A stretch of DNA of 64,000 bases from Streptomyces subrutilus (GCF_008704535.1 NZ_CP023701.1:1674001-1738000); one strand, 5' to 3'. Positions 1 through 9,028 are shown, numbered from the stretch's first letter. Notes: generated by a model not told the origin, from the sequence alone. Translations and numbers: made by a program.

Positions 1-39
1 GAATAGGGCGGCGGCTCGTCACCGTGTGTCAGGCGGCGT

Positions 40-423
40 TCACTGGCGGCTGTTCTTGTTGGGGTTTTCCCTGTTCAAGTAGTTGTAGACCGTGAAGCGG
101 CTTACGCCCAGGGCCCCCGCGACCGTCTCCACACCGTGCCGCACGGAGAAGGCGCCCCGCGCCTCCAGCACCCGTACGACGTCCTGCTTCGCCTTCCGGT
201 CCAGCTCCGACAACGGTACGCCGTGCCGGCGCTGGAGGGCGGCCAGGATGTGGTCCAGCGAGTCGGAGAGCTGGGGCAGGCGCACGGCCAACAGATCCTC
301 CCCCTCCCAGGCGAGCACGACGTCGTCGGCCTGGGCCAGGGACGGCTCGATCAGCTCGCCGCCCATCGCGTCCACCAGCGGCTTGACGGCGGCGACGAAG
401 GGATGGTCGCGGGGCTCGGTCAC
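40..423 (-). CDS. YheO/DauR-type helix-turn-helix regulator
   Basis: A 127-residue protein whose C-terminal half (about residues 74-118) reads as a helix-turn-helix ending VSRFTVYNYLNR, the signature of the YheO/DauR HTH family. The N-terminal half has no motif I can name and may be a small sensor domain. The start is GTG, overlapping the stop of the upstream thiamine-binding-like gene by four bases, so the two are translationally coupled. The pair is divergent from hyi-glxR, so it may regulate glyoxylate use. That role is inferred from position only. Confidence 0.75.
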   Translation of the reverse strand: MTEPRDHPFVAAVKPLVDAMGGELIEPSLAQADDVVLAWEGEDLLAVRLPQLSDSLDHILAALQRRHGVPLSELDRKAKQDVVRVLEARGAFSVRHGVETVAGALGVSRFTVYNYLNRENPNKNSRQ

Positions 424-671
424 TGCGCGCCCTCCCCGATGACGTTGACCTGGAGCGAGACGCGCGTGGCCCCGGCCTCCAGCGAGCCGCGCAGCAGCGC
501 GGCCACCGCGTCGAGGACCTCGCGGGCCTCGCCCTCGGCGGTGTTGCCGAAGGGGCCGACGTCCACCGCGTCCAGCTCGGCCCGCTGGATGACCTCGCGC
601 GCGGCCACGGCGTGGGCGGGGGCCTCTTCGAGGTCGAAGGGCTCGGTCGTGAACTCCACTCTCAATCGCAC
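420..671 (-). CDS. MTH1187/YkoF-like small thiamine-binding-fold protein
   Basis: An 83-residue protein with the pattern of the MTH1187/YkoF (DUF77) ferredoxin-like family: an N-terminal strand, a helix with a Val-rich face, a central GPFGNTAEGE segment and a C-terminal VSLQVNV strand. Members of this family bind thiamine or related molecules. Start is GTG. It is coupled by a four-base overlap to the downstream HTH gene and lies back-to-back with hyi. Since glyoxylate carboligase needs thiamine diphosphate, a cofactor-sensing role is possible but not shown. Confidence 0.65.
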   Translation of the reverse strand: MRLRVEFTTEPFDLEEAPAHAVAAREVIQRAELDAVDVGPFGNTAEGEAREVLDAVAALLRGSLEAGATRVSLQVNVIGEGAQ

Positions 672-715
672 GCGGTCAAGCTACCCCGCGGTCGGGATTT
701 TCCGTGAGCCCGCAC

Positions 716-780
716 TTGACATCCACGGGGAGGCGCATGCAGTCTTCCATCAAGCAGAAACTAACTTCCGCAATACGGAA
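716..780 (+). promoter_or_regulatory. hyi promoter with tandem 15-bp operators
   Basis: A -35-like TTGACA lies at 716-721 and a weak -10-like TGCAGT at 738-743. One base later come two 15-bp dyads, TTCCATCAAGCAGAA (745-759, imperfect) and TTCCGCAATACGGAA (766-780, perfect TTCCG-N5-CGGAA), whose starts are exactly 21 bp apart. The geometry matches the gcl and katA promoters in this window. An IclR-family allantoin/glyoxylate repressor (AllR type) is a candidate binder by analogy. Confidence 0.65.
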
Positions 781-796
781 GGAGCGCACACCCCTC

Positions 797-1630
797 ATGG
801 GATACACGGACCAGCGCTTCGATGTGAACCTTTCGATCCTCTTCACGGAACTCCCGCTCCTGGAGCGTCCCGCGGCTGCCGCCGCGGCCGGCTTCACGGC
901 GGTCGAGCTGTGGTGGCCCTGGATCGAGACCCCCACCCCCGCCCAGGCGGAGCTCGACGCCCTCAAGAAGGCTCTTGAGGACGCCGGCACCCAGCTGGTG
1001 GGGCTGAACTTCTACGCCGGACAGCTGCCGGGCCCCGACCGCGGTGCGGTATCGGTTCCCGGCGCGGAGTCGGACCGCTTCAACGCCAACATCAACGTGG
1101 CCGCCGACTTCGCGGCCTCGGTCGGCTGCAAGGCGCTGAACGCCCTCTACGGCAACCGCGTCGAAGGCGTGGACCCCGCCGCCCAGGACGAGCTCGCCCT
1201 GGAGAACCTGGTCGTGGCCGCCCGCGCCGCGGACCGCGTCGGCGCGATCCTCCTGATCGAGACCCTCAACAAGCCCGAGTCGCCGCTCTACCCCCTGGTG
1301 AGCGCCCCGGCCGGCATCGACGTGGTGGACAAGGTGAACGAGGCCACCGGCCTCGGCAACGCCAAGTTCCTGCTCGACCTGTACCACCTGGCGATGAACG
1401 ATGAGGACCTCTCCGAGGTCATCGAAAAGTACGCCGCCAAGACCGGGCACGTCCAGATCGCGGACAAGCCGGGACGCGGTGCCCCCGGCACCGGCGAGCT
1501 GCCGCTCGAAGAGCTGCTCGACCAGCTGAAGAAGGCCGGATACGAGGGCTGGGTGGGCCTGGAGTACAAGGCCGCCGACGCCGCCGCCTCCTTCGCGTGG
1601 CTGCCGGCCGAGGCCCGCGCCGCGCGCTAG
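797..1630 (+). CDS. hyi: hydroxypyruvate isomerase
   Basis: A 277-residue TIM-barrel (xylose-isomerase-like) protein starting MGYTDQRFDVNLSILFTELP, typical of hydroxypyruvate isomerases, with conserved acidic/His segments such as LIETLN, FLLDLYHLAMND and GHVQIAD. It interconverts hydroxypyruvate and tartronate semialdehyde in glyoxylate assimilation. The ATG at 797 is chosen over the upstream ATG at 704 because GGAAGGAG lies about 11 bases before it and the family starts here; the longer frame would cover the operators. glxR follows after 74 bases and is probably cotranscribed. Confidence 0.93.
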   Translation: MGYTDQRFDVNLSILFTELPLLERPAAAAAAGFTAVELWWPWIETPTPAQAELDALKKALEDAGTQLVGLNFYAGQLPGPDRGAVSVPGAESDRFNANINVAADFAASVGCKALNALYGNRVEGVDPAAQDELALENLVVAARAADRVGAILLIETLNKPESPLYPLVSAPAGIDVVDKVNEATGLGNAKFLLDLYHLAMNDEDLSEVIEKYAAKTGHVQIADKPGRGAPGTGELPLEELLDQLKKAGYEGWVGLEYKAADAAASFAWLPAEARAAR

Positions 1631-1704
1631 CGGGCCCCGTCCGGACGATCCGCCGGACACGTCGTGAACTTTTCGTACGAAGCATTAAGAGAAGGACCCT
1701 CATC

Positions 1705-2595
1705 ATGAGCAACCTCCCCAAGATCGCCTGGATCGGTCTCGGAATCATGGGCTCGCCCATGGCCGAGAACCTCCTGAAGGCCGGCTACCAGGTCACCGGC
1801 TTCACGCTGGAGCAGGACAAGCTCGACCGGCTGGCCGCCGCCGGCGGCGCCGCCGCGGGCTCGATCGCCGAGGCCGTCGAGGACGCCGACGTCGTCATCA
1901 CGATGGTGCCCGCCTCCCCGCAGGTCGAGGCCATCGCGTACGGCGAGAACGGCATCCTGGAGAACGCGAAGTCCGGCGCGCTGATCGTCGACATGTCGTC
2001 GATCACCCCGCAGACCTCGATCGACCTCGCCAAGAACGCCGCCGAGAAGGGCATCCGCGTCATCGACGCCCCGGTGTCCGGCGGCGAGGCCGGCGCCATC
2101 GAGGCCGTGCTGTCGATCATGGTGGGTGGCGAGCAGGCCGACTTCGACGAGGCCCTGCCCATCCTGGAGGCCCTCGGCAAGACCATCGTCCTGTGCGGCC
2201 CGCACGGCTCCGGTCAGACGGTCAAGGCCGCCAACCAGCTCATCGTCGCGGTGAACATCCAGGCGTGCGCCGAGGCCGTGGTCTTCCTGGAGAAGTCCGG
2301 CGTCAACCTCCAGGCCGCCCTGGACGTCCTCAACGGCGGCCTGGCCGGCTCCACGGTCCTGACCCGCAAGAAGGACAACTTCCTGAACCGCGACTTCAAG
2401 CCCGGGTTCCGGATCGACCTGCACCACAAGGACATGGGCATCGTCACCGACGCCGCCCGCAACGTCGGTGCGGCCCTGCCGGTCGGCGCGGTCGTCGCCC
2501 AGCTGGTCGCCTCGCTGCGCGCCCAGGGCGACGGCGGCCTGGACCACTCCGCCCTGCTCCGTGCGGTCGAGCGCCTCTCCGGCGCCCAGATCTGA
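1705..2595 (+). CDS. glxR: 2-hydroxy-3-oxopropionate (tartronate semialdehyde) reductase
   Basis: A 296-residue beta-hydroxyacid dehydrogenase. The N terminus has the NAD(P)-binding GLGIMGSPMAENL motif, the substrate loop is DAPVSGGEAGA and the catalytic-lysine helix is GQTVKAANQL. It reduces tartronate semialdehyde, the product of glyoxylate carboligase, to glycerate. The ATG at 1705 has AAGGA eight bases upstream. It lies downstream of hyi on the same strand, and gcl, the enzyme before it in the pathway, is encoded convergently 3 kb away. Confidence 0.95.
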   Translation: MSNLPKIAWIGLGIMGSPMAENLLKAGYQVTGFTLEQDKLDRLAAAGGAAAGSIAEAVEDADVVITMVPASPQVEAIAYGENGILENAKSGALIVDMSSITPQTSIDLAKNAAEKGIRVIDAPVSGGEAGAIEAVLSIMVGGEQADFDEALPILEALGKTIVLCGPHGSGQTVKAANQLIVAVNIQACAEAVVFLEKSGVNLQAALDVLNGGLAGSTVLTRKKDNFLNRDFKPGFRIDLHHKDMGIVTDAARNVGAALPVGAVVAQLVASLRAQGDGGLDHSALLRAVERLSGAQI

Positions 2596-2740
2596 GCCCG
2601 CGGCCCGCTTTTTGGGCCGCCCCTCCCCCTCGCGGGGACCCGAGTTTCCGGATGGTGCCGGTGCTGACACCTGTCCTGTCGCGCCCAAGGCGCCGGCACC
2701 GTCCGGATCACCTCCCCTCCTCTTTCATTTCAACAAACTG

Positions 2741-2807
2741 TTGACGTCGCGATCACGCCGAAATTAGGCTGTTTCGCATGACGGAAGACGATTTCCGTCA
2801 GCAGTCC
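2741..2807 (+). promoter_or_regulatory. katA promoter with tandem operator-like sites
   Basis: TTGACG at 2741-2746 and TAGGCT at 2765-2770 (18-bp spacer) form a good housekeeping-type promoter. One base after the -10 is TTTCGCATGACGGAA (2772-2786), one mismatch from TTCCG-N5-CGGAA. At exactly +21 is TTCCGTCAGCAGTCC (2793-2807), which keeps only the left half. The facing halves also make a GACGGAA/TTCCGTC dyad at 2780-2799. The placement over the presumed start site suggests repression together with hyi and gcl. Confidence 0.6.
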
Positions 2808-2824
2808 CCGTACGGAAGGTCACC

Positions 2825-4282
2825 ATGTCGAAGCGCACGCTGACGACCGAGTCTGGCGCCCCGGTCGCCGACAACCAGAACTCCGCTACCGCCGGCGTCG
2901 GTGGCCCGCTCCTGGTCCAGGACCAGCAGCTCCTGGAGAAGCTCGCCCGCTTCAACCGCGAGCGCATCCCGGAGCGCGTGGTCCACGCCCGCGGCTCCGC
3001 GGCGTACGGCCACTTCGAGGTGACCGACGACGTCACCGCGTACACCAGCGCGGCGTTCCTGAACACCGTCGGCAAGAAGACCGAGACCTTCCTGCGGTTC
3101 TCCACCGTGGCCGACTCGCTCGGCGGGTCGGACGCGGTACGCGACCCCCGCGGCTTCGCGCTCAAGTTCTACACCGAAGAGGGCAACTACGACCTCGTCG
3201 GCAACAACACCCCGGTGTTCTTCATCAAGGACCCGATCAAGTTCCCCGACTTCATCCACTCCCAGAAGCGCGACCCCTTCACGGGCAAGCAGGAGCCGGA
3301 CAACGTCTGGGACTTCTGGGCGCACGCCCCCGAGGCGACGCACCAGATCACCTGGCTGATGGGTGACCGCGGCATCCCCGCGTCCTACCGCCACATGAAC
3401 GGCTACGGCTCCCACACCTACCAGTGGACCAACGCCCAGGGCGAGGCCTTCTTCGTCAAGTACCACTTCAAGACGAACCAGGGCATCCGCAGCCTCTCCA
3501 GCGACCAGGCCGCCGAGCTCGTCGGCAAGGACGGCAACTCGCACCAGACCGACCTGCTCCAGGCGATCGAGCGCGGCGTGCACCCGAGCTGGACCCTCTA
3601 CGTCCAGGTCATGCCGGCCGCCGAGGCCGCGGACTACCGCTTCAACCCGTTCGACGTCACCAAGGTGTGGCCGCACAGCGACTACCCGCTGCAGCGCGTG
3701 GGCCGTCTGGTCCTCGACCGCAACCCGGACAACGTCTTCGCCGAGGTCGAGCAGTCCGCCTTCTCCCCGAACAACTTCGTCCCGGGCATCACCGCCTCGC
3801 CGGACAAGATGCTCCAGGGCCGCCTCTTCGCCTACGCCGACGCCCAGCGCTACCGCCTCGGCGTGAACCACACCGTGCTGCCGGTCAACGCGCCGAAGGC
3901 GACGAAGGCCGACAACTACGGCCGCGACGGCGTCATGGCGCTGCGCAACGGCTCGCGCCACGACAAGAACTACGAGCCCAACTCGTACCAGGGTCCGGCC
4001 GAGACCGGCCTCGCCCTCGGCGCCCCGAAGGCCGTCAACGGCTACACGGGCACCCACGAGGCCCCGCTGCACACCAAGGACGACCACTTCTTCCAGGCCG
4101 GCGAGCTCTTCCGCCTGATGTCGGAGGCGGAGAAGCAGCGTCTGGTGGCGAACATCGCGGGCGGCCTGTCCCAGGTCACCATCGAGGACGTCATCGAGAA
4201 GAACCTGGCTCACTTCCACGCCGCGGACGCCGACTACGGCAAGCGCGTCGAGGAGGCCGTGCGCGCCCTGCGCGACGCCTGA
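2825..4282 (+). CDS. katA: monofunctional haem catalase (small subunit, clade 3 type)
   Basis: A 485-residue catalase that decomposes hydrogen peroxide. It has the active-site VVHARGSAAYGHFEVTDD segment (distal His54), the NTPVFFIKDP segment with the distal Asn, and the proximal RLFAYADAQRYRLG motif whose Tyr ligates haem. The length matches small-subunit catalases and no C-terminal flavodoxin-like extension is present. ATG start with GGAAGG six bases before it. It sits between glxR and a TetR gene. Its promoter carries the operator pair shared with hyi and gcl, suggesting peroxide detoxification is tied to purine/glyoxylate catabolism. Confidence 0.95.
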   Translation: MSKRTLTTESGAPVADNQNSATAGVGGPLLVQDQQLLEKLARFNRERIPERVVHARGSAAYGHFEVTDDVTAYTSAAFLNTVGKKTETFLRFSTVADSLGGSDAVRDPRGFALKFYTEEGNYDLVGNNTPVFFIKDPIKFPDFIHSQKRDPFTGKQEPDNVWDFWAHAPEATHQITWLMGDRGIPASYRHMNGYGSHTYQWTNAQGEAFFVKYHFKTNQGIRSLSSDQAAELVGKDGNSHQTDLLQAIERGVHPSWTLYVQVMPAAEAADYRFNPFDVTKVWPHSDYPLQRVGRLVLDRNPDNVFAEVEQSAFSPNNFVPGITASPDKMLQGRLFAYADAQRYRLGVNHTVLPVNAPKATKADNYGRDGVMALRNGSRHDKNYEPNSYQGPAETGLALGAPKAVNGYTGTHEAPLHTKDDHFFQAGELFRLMSEAEKQRLVANIAGGLSQVTIEDVIEKNLAHFHAADADYGKRVEEAVRALRDA

Positions 4283-4745
4283 GCCCCACAGCTGTACCGG
4301 GGGTCTGACGGGAGGTCAGGCCCCGGGTACCGAGCCCGAACCGCGGACCCGGATGAGGGGTGGTACGCGGTGAGGGCAGGACGAGGACCGTGGCGCGCGA
4401 GCGAGCCAGTGCGGTGGTAATGGGTTCCGAGGCCCGTCTCTTGACCTGAGGGAGACGACGCCGGAGTTCTCGTCGCCGCTCGCCACGGTCCCAGCCACTC
4501 TCCTCTCCGTGCAGGGGGCCACGCACAGAGCCCCCTGTACCGGGAGGAGCCTTCCACTCCGCCCGGCGGTGCGAACGTCCTGTCGCGCCAGCCTCGCCCC
4601 GTCGGGCGGTCACCAACCAGAGCGCCGAGTCACGGACGGTCCCGTGACTCGGCGCTTTGTCGTGCCCGGGGCGCCTGCGCATGCCGTCGGGAACGAGCGG
4701 ACTGAAGATCCGGTCAGGGTAGTGGACGGCGGCTATCGTGTGCCC
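4283..4745. other. intergenic region with hairpin
   Basis: There is no convincing gene here. A 15-bp perfect stem with a 6-base loop (arms 4621-4635 and 4642-4656, ending GCGCTTTGT) could be a transcription terminator for katA read-through. The remainder is GC-rich without codon structure. Confidence 0.55.
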
Positions 4746-4763
4746 TGACTTAAAGATCAGTCA
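4746..4763 (+). promoter_or_regulatory. palindromic operator upstream of tetR
   Basis: TGACT-TAAAGATC-AGTCA is an inverted repeat about 30 bases before the TetR start. It is the only AT-rich palindrome in the gap and a likely autoregulatory site. Confidence 0.5.
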
Positions 4764-4794
4764 AGGGGTAACCGGCCGAAGGGTACGAGCGAGC

Positions 4795-5391
4795 GTGGCA
4801 GACCGCCAGTCGTTGATCTTGGAAGCAGCCGTGCGCGTCATCGCGCGCAACGGAGTCAGAGGGCTGCGCGTCGAGGAGCTGGCGGCCGAGGCCGGGGTCT
4901 CCACCGCGCTGATCTACTACCACTTCAAGGACCGCGCCGGCCTGGTCCGGCGCACCCTGGCCTTCATCAGCGACCGCGCCACGGGCTACACGGACGAGGC
5001 CCTGGCCGATGCCGACACCGAGGACGCCCGTACGGTCCTCCTCCAGCTCCTGCTGGGCGAGCTCCAGGACCTCCCGCGGGTCCGCGAGAACAGCATCGCC
5101 TGGGGCGAGTTGCGGGCCAGCGCCGTCTTCGACGCCGACCTGCGGGCCGCGCTCGCCGAGTCCACCCGCTGCTGGTCCCAGGACGCGGCGGAGGCCGTCT
5201 CCGCCGCGCAGGCGGCCGGCCTCGCCGACCTGCGCGCCGAGCCGCTGGACGTGGCCGAGCGGCTCACCGCGCTGGTCGAGGGGCTCAGCGAACGCTGGCT
5301 GAGCGGTTCTGTGACCCTGGACCGGGCCCGCGAGCTGCTGACCGGCGCGGTGGACGCGGAGCTCGGCCCCCGTCCTCCCCTCGCCGAGTAG
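4795..5391 (+). CDS. TetR-family transcriptional regulator
   Basis: A 198-residue one-component regulator. The N-terminal HTH has VIARNGVRGLRVEELAAEAG and STALIYYHFKDRAGLV, the standard TetR recognition helix region. The remainder is a helical ligand-binding domain of unknown specificity. The GTG at 4795 (ADRQSLILEAAV follows) is preferred to the ATG at 4738 because the longer reading would include the palindromic operator and add a non-family N terminus. It lies between katA and the convergent gcl; which of these it controls is not evident. Confidence 0.88.
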   Translation: MADRQSLILEAAVRVIARNGVRGLRVEELAAEAGVSTALIYYHFKDRAGLVRRTLAFISDRATGYTDEALADADTEDARTVLLQLLLGELQDLPRVRENSIAWGELRASAVFDADLRAALAESTRCWSQDAAEAVSAAQAAGLADLRAEPLDVAERLTALVEGLSERWLSGSVTLDRARELLTGAVDAELGPRPPLAE

Positions 5392-5419
5392 CGCCGCCCG
5401 GCCGCCCGCGGTCCGCACG

Positions 5420-5472
5420 ACGCACGCCGGCCCCCGTCCCTCCTTCGAGGAGGGACGGGGGCCGGCGTGCGT
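5420..5472. terminator. bidirectional terminator between tetR and gcl
   Basis: A perfect 25-bp stem (arms 5420-5444 and 5448-5472) with a three-base loop lies between the convergent tetR and gcl. There is no U-tract, as is common in Streptomyces. It should act on both strands. Confidence 0.85.
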
Positions 5473-5485
5473 GGCGTACGGGCGA

Positions 5486-7273
5486 TCAGACCGCGAGCGG
5501 CCTGATCGCGGTCGGGGCGTGGCCCGGCTCCGTGGCCAGCTCCTCGAACTCGGTGACGTCGCTCATGTCGACCGTCTTGCTCATCGAGATGTTGGTGACG
5601 CGCTCCAGGATGGCCTCGACGACGACCGGGACGCTGAACTCCGCGGCGAGCTTCTTGGCCTCCTCCAGGGCGGCACCCAGCTCGTTCGGGTCCGTGACGC
5701 GGATCGCCTTGCAGCCGAGGCCCTCGACGACCTTGACGTGGTCGACGCCGTAGACGCCCAGCTCGGGAGCGTTGATGTTCTCGAATTCGAGGTTGACCTC
5801 GAAGTTGATGCCCAGGCCGCCCTGCGCCTGGCGGATGAGGCCGAGGTAGGCGTTGTTCACCAGGACGTGGACGTACGGGATCTTGTGCTGCGCGCCGACC
5901 GCCAGCTCCTCCAGCATGAACTGGAAGTCGTAGTCGCCGGAGAGGGCGACGACGGGGGTCTGCGGGTCGGCGGTGGCGACGCCCAGCGCGGCCGGGATGG
6001 TCCAGCCGAGCGGGCCGGCCTGGCCGCAGTTGATCCAGTGGCGCGGCTTGAAGACGTGCAGCATCTGCGCGCCGGCGATCTGGGACAGGCCGATGGTGGT
6101 GACGTAGCGCGTCTCCGGGCCGAAGGCCTTGTTCATCTCCTCGTAGACGCGCTGCGGCTTCATCGGGATGTTGTCGAAGTGCGTACGGCGCTGCAGGGTG
6201 CTCTTGCGCTCCAGGTGCGAGGCGACCCAGGCGCTGAAGTCGGGCAGCTTGCCCTCGGCCTTGAGCTCCTTGGCGACCTCGATGAAGATCTCCAGCGCGG
6301 CCTTGGCGTCGGAGGCGATGCCGAGGTCGGGGGCGAAGATCTTGCCGATCTGCGTGGGCTCGATGTCCACGTGGACGAACGTGCGGTCGCCGAGGTAGGC
6401 GTCCAGGTTGTAACCGGTGTGGCGGTTGGCCCAGCGGTTGCCGATGCCCAGGACGAAGTCCGACTCCAGGAACGTCGCGTTGCCGTAGCGGTGCGAGGTC
6501 TGGACGCCGACCATGCCGGCGGCGAGCTCGTGGTCGTCGGGGATGACGCCCCAGCCCATCAGGGTGGAGATGACCGGGACACCGGTCAGCTCGGCGAACT
6601 CGACCAGCAGGTCGGAGGCGTCGGCGTTGATGATGCCGCCACCGGCGACGATCAGCGGACGCTCGGACTCCAGCAGGAACTGGATGGCCTTCTCGGCCTG
6701 CTTGCGGGTCGCGGCGGGCTTGTGCACGGCCAGCGGCTCGTACAGGTCGGGGTCGAACTCGATCTCGGTCAGCTGCACGTCGATCGGCAGGTCGATGAGG
6801 ACCGGGCCGGGGCGGCCGGAACGCATCAGGTAGAAGGCCTGCTGGAAGACGCCGGGGACCTGCGCGGCTTCGAGGACCGTGGTGGCGGCCTTGGTGACCG
6901 GCTTGGCGATCGAGGCGATGTCGACGGCCTGGAAGTCCTCCTTGTGGAGCTTCGCGACCGGAGCCTGACCGGTGATGCAGAGGATCGGGATCGAGTCCGC
7001 GATGGCCGAGTACAGGCCGGTGATCATGTCGGTGCCGGCCGGGCCGGACGTACCGATGCAGACGCCGATGTTCCCGGGCGACGTACGGGTGTAGCCCTCG
7101 GCCATGTGCGAGGCACCCTCGACGTGGCGGGCCAGCGTGTGGTTGATGCCGCCCACGTTCTTGAGCTCGCGGTAGAACGGGTTGATCGCAGCGCCGGGCA
7201 CGCCGAACGCTTGCGAAACGCCCTCACGCTTGAGGATCTCCACTGCAGCGGCGGCGGCTGTCATACGAGGCAT
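5486..7273 (-). CDS. gcl: glyoxylate carboligase (tartronate-semialdehyde synthase)
   Basis: A 595-residue ThDP-dependent enzyme that condenses two glyoxylates to tartronate semialdehyde and CO2. The N terminus ([13 protein letters not shown], then [15 protein letters not shown]) closely matches E. coli Gcl. The position normally held by the catalytic Glu of ThDP enzymes is Val51, the hallmark that separates Gcl from acetolactate synthase. The C-terminal domain has the ThDP/Mg motif [12 protein letters not shown] and [12 protein letters not shown]. The ATG at 7273 has AGGAG seven bases upstream. The gene is convergent to tetR and shares its operator pattern with hyi and katA. Confidence 0.96.
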   Translation of the reverse strand: MPRMTAAAAAVEILKREGVSQAFGVPGAAINPFYRELKNVGGINHTLARHVEGASHMAEGYTRTSPGNIGVCIGTSGPAGTDMITGLYSAIADSIPILCITGQAPVAKLHKEDFQAVDIASIAKPVTKAATTVLEAAQVPGVFQQAFYLMRSGRPGPVLIDLPIDVQLTEIEFDPDLYEPLAVHKPAATRKQAEKAIQFLLESERPLIVAGGGIINADASDLLVEFAELTGVPVISTLMGWGVIPDDHELAAGMVGVQTSHRYGNATFLESDFVLGIGNRWANRHTGYNLDAYLGDRTFVHVDIEPTQIGKIFAPDLGIASDAKAALEIFIEVAKELKAEGKLPDFSAWVASHLERKSTLQRRTHFDNIPMKPQRVYEEMNKAFGPETRYVTTIGLSQIAGAQMLHVFKPRHWINCGQAGPLGWTIPAALGVATADPQTPVVALSGDYDFQFMLEELAVGAQHKIPYVHVLVNNAYLGLIRQAQGGLGINFEVNLEFENINAPELGVYGVDHVKVVEGLGCKAIRVTDPNELGAALEEAKKLAAEFSVPVVVEAILERVTNISMSKTVDMSDVTEFEELATEPGHAPTAIRPLAV

Positions 7274-7305
7274 CGAGGTCTCCTGCGGGTCTGACGGTCA
7301 GGCTT

Positions 7306-7371
7306 TTCCGTAATCCGGAAGTATTGTTCTGCTATACGGAACAAGCTAAGCGGCGACCTCGCACACGTCAA
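7306..7371 (-). promoter_or_regulatory. gcl promoter with tandem 15-bp operators
   Basis: On the minus strand TTGACG (7371-7366) and TAGCTT (7348-7343) are separated by 17 bp. One base downstream of the -10 are TTCTGCTATACGGAA (7327-7341 read on plus) and the perfect TTCCGTAATCCGGAA (7306-7320); the starts are 21 bp apart. The first site would overlap the transcription start, so this is probably a repressor site. Confidence 0.7.
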
Positions 7372-7642
7372 GGCGGTGGGGAACCCCCGATGCCACCAAA
7401 AGCCGCGCCGGCTTCCGTGTGTTGCACGAATCGGGGCCCTCCCGGGGGGCCTGCCGGGGGGGGCGGCGCGGCCCGGTCGTGCGCGCGCGGCGGCTCGTAC
7501 GGGGCTGCCGCCGGGCTCGTACCGCGCTCCTGCCGCGCTGGTCGCGGGCCCGTGGGCCGCTGATCCGCGGTCCCCTCCCCCGGCACCGTCACGGGTGGTG
7601 GACCATGGACGCACGCACGACGACGGAGGGGACGCGGAACTC

Positions 7643-8404
7643 ATGGCGGAAGCGGTACCGGTGCGCTGCCCGGGGTGCCTGCGCGAGAACGGCTACACCG
7701 TCCCGGTGTTCCCCTGCGCCTGCGGCAGTCCGGTCGCCGCACCCCTGGACCGGGCGGTTCCGCCCGTGGTGCTGACCCGGCGGAGCTGGGCGGACAGCTG
7801 GGTGACGGTGCGGTGCGCCGCCTGCGGGCAGGACGGCGAGTGGCCGCGGCCCGAGGTCGGCTGCGGTGACTGCGGCACGGTGGCGCAGCTCGCCGTACTG
7901 CCGCCGCGCGACCCGGACCGCGGGTCGGACCCCGACCCGGACCGCGAGCGGGGCCCGCGGGGCGACGGGGCGCGCCCGGGCTCCGCGGCCCCGTCGGTGC
8001 CCGGCCGGCGGCCGCCGCGGCCCGCGTTCCGGCCCGTGACCATCCGTACGGCCCGCGACGCGGTGGCCGCGGCCGCGCTGTACCTGAGCTGGCTCGGCTT
8101 CCCGGACGTCCGGCGGCCCGACGGGCACCCGGCCCCCTCGGCGGCGGTGGACCTGCGGGCGCCGGGGCTGGTGGCTCAGGTGGACCCGAGCACCGCGGCG
8201 GCCGGGGCGCGGGCGGTGGAGTGCGTCTGGCTGAACGGGCTCACGGCGTCCGCGGCCTGCGTCTACTTCTCGCTGGCGGGCTACACGGAGGAGGCCCGGG
8301 CCCGGGCGGAGGAGCTGGGTGTGCCCCTGTTCATCATGGACCTGACGGGCACGCCGCAGCCGGTCAACGACCCGGCGGACCGCCTGGTCGCGACGGGGCC
8401 CTAG
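7643..8404 (+). CDS. zinc-ribbon protein with Mrr-like restriction-endonuclease fold
   Basis: About 253 residues. The first 75 hold two Cys pairs each (CPGCLREN/CAC and CAACG/CGDCG), consistent with zinc ribbons. A Pro/Asp/Arg-rich linker follows. The C-terminal domain (ARDAVAAAALYLSWLGFPDV, then AAVDLRAPGLVAQVD) resembles Mrr-type nuclease domains in which an Asp and a Q-x-K form the active site. Here the Lys position is Asp (QVD), so catalysis is doubtful. The ATG at 7643 is my choice; upstream in-frame sequence is low-complexity. No operon partner is evident. Confidence 0.6.
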   Translation: MAEAVPVRCPGCLRENGYTVPVFPCACGSPVAAPLDRAVPPVVLTRRSWADSWVTVRCAACGQDGEWPRPEVGCGDCGTVAQLAVLPPRDPDRGSDPDPDRERGPRGDGARPGSAAPSVPGRRPPRPAFRPVTIRTARDAVAAAALYLSWLGFPDVRRPDGHPAPSAAVDLRAPGLVAQVDPSTAAAGARAVECVWLNGLTASAACVYFSLAGYTEEARARAEELGVPLFIMDLTGTPQPVNDPADRLVATGP

Positions 8405-8539
8405 TCTCGGTGGCGTGCCGCGTCCGCGCGCGGACCCGTCCCGCCGGCCGGCCCGTCATCCGTCGCTCAGTCCTTACCCTCAGTCCTTCTCTTGTTCCGT
8501 CCCCCAGTCCTTCCCGATCACCTGCCGAGGAGAGCCCCC

Positions 8540-9028
8540 ATGAGCCTGTACGACATCCCGCTGACCACCCTGTCCGACGAGCCCACGACCCTCGGGGCGC
8601 ACAAGGGCAAGGCGATCCTGCTGGTGAACACCGCCTCCCAGTGCGGGCTCACCCCGCAGTACTCGGGCCTGGCCCGCCTGCAGTTCGCGTACGAGGCCAA
8701 GGGCTTCACCGTCATCGGCGTCCCCTGCAACCAGTTCGGCGAGCAGGAGCCCGGCAACGCCGAGGACATCCAGACGTTCTGCGCGGCCGGCTTCGGCGTG
8801 ACCTTCCCGATCCTGGAGAAGTCCGAGGTCAACGGCGAGAACCGGCACCCGCTCTACCAGGAGCTGGTGAAGACGCCCGACGCGGACGGCGAGGCCGGGG
8901 ACATCCAGTGGAACTTCGAGAAGTTCCTGATCTCCCCCGCCGGCGAGGTCGTGGCCCGCTTCCGCCCGCGCACCGAGCCCGAGGCCCCCGAGGTCATCGC
9001 CGCCATCGAGGCCCACCTGCCCGCGTAG
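8540..9028 (+). CDS. glutathione peroxidase-family thiol peroxidase
   Basis: A 162-residue thioredoxin-fold peroxidase. It has the NTASQCGLTPQYSGL active-site segment with Cys35 (cysteine, not selenocysteine), the FPCNQFGEQEPG-like motif (here VPCNQFGEQEPG) and the WNFEKFL motif carrying the tetrad Trp and Asn. It reduces peroxides, in bacteria usually with thioredoxin. ATG at 8540; a GAGGAGAG ribosome site lies about eight bases upstream. The gene is monocistronic, with a hairpin just downstream. Confidence 0.93.
   Translation: MSLYDIPLTTLSDEPTTLGAHKGKAILLVNTASQCGLTPQYSGLARLQFAYEAKGFTVIGVPCNQFGEQEPGNAEDIQTFCAAGFGVTFPILEKSEVNGENRHPLYQELVKTPDADGEAGDIQWNFEKFLISPAGEVVARFRPRTEPEAPEVIAAIEAHLPA

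Noticed and set aside
5532..7294. Long plus-strand frames opposite gcl.
   Set aside because: They are antisense shadows of a clearly conserved gene, rich in Asp/Gly/Arg/Val with no domain.
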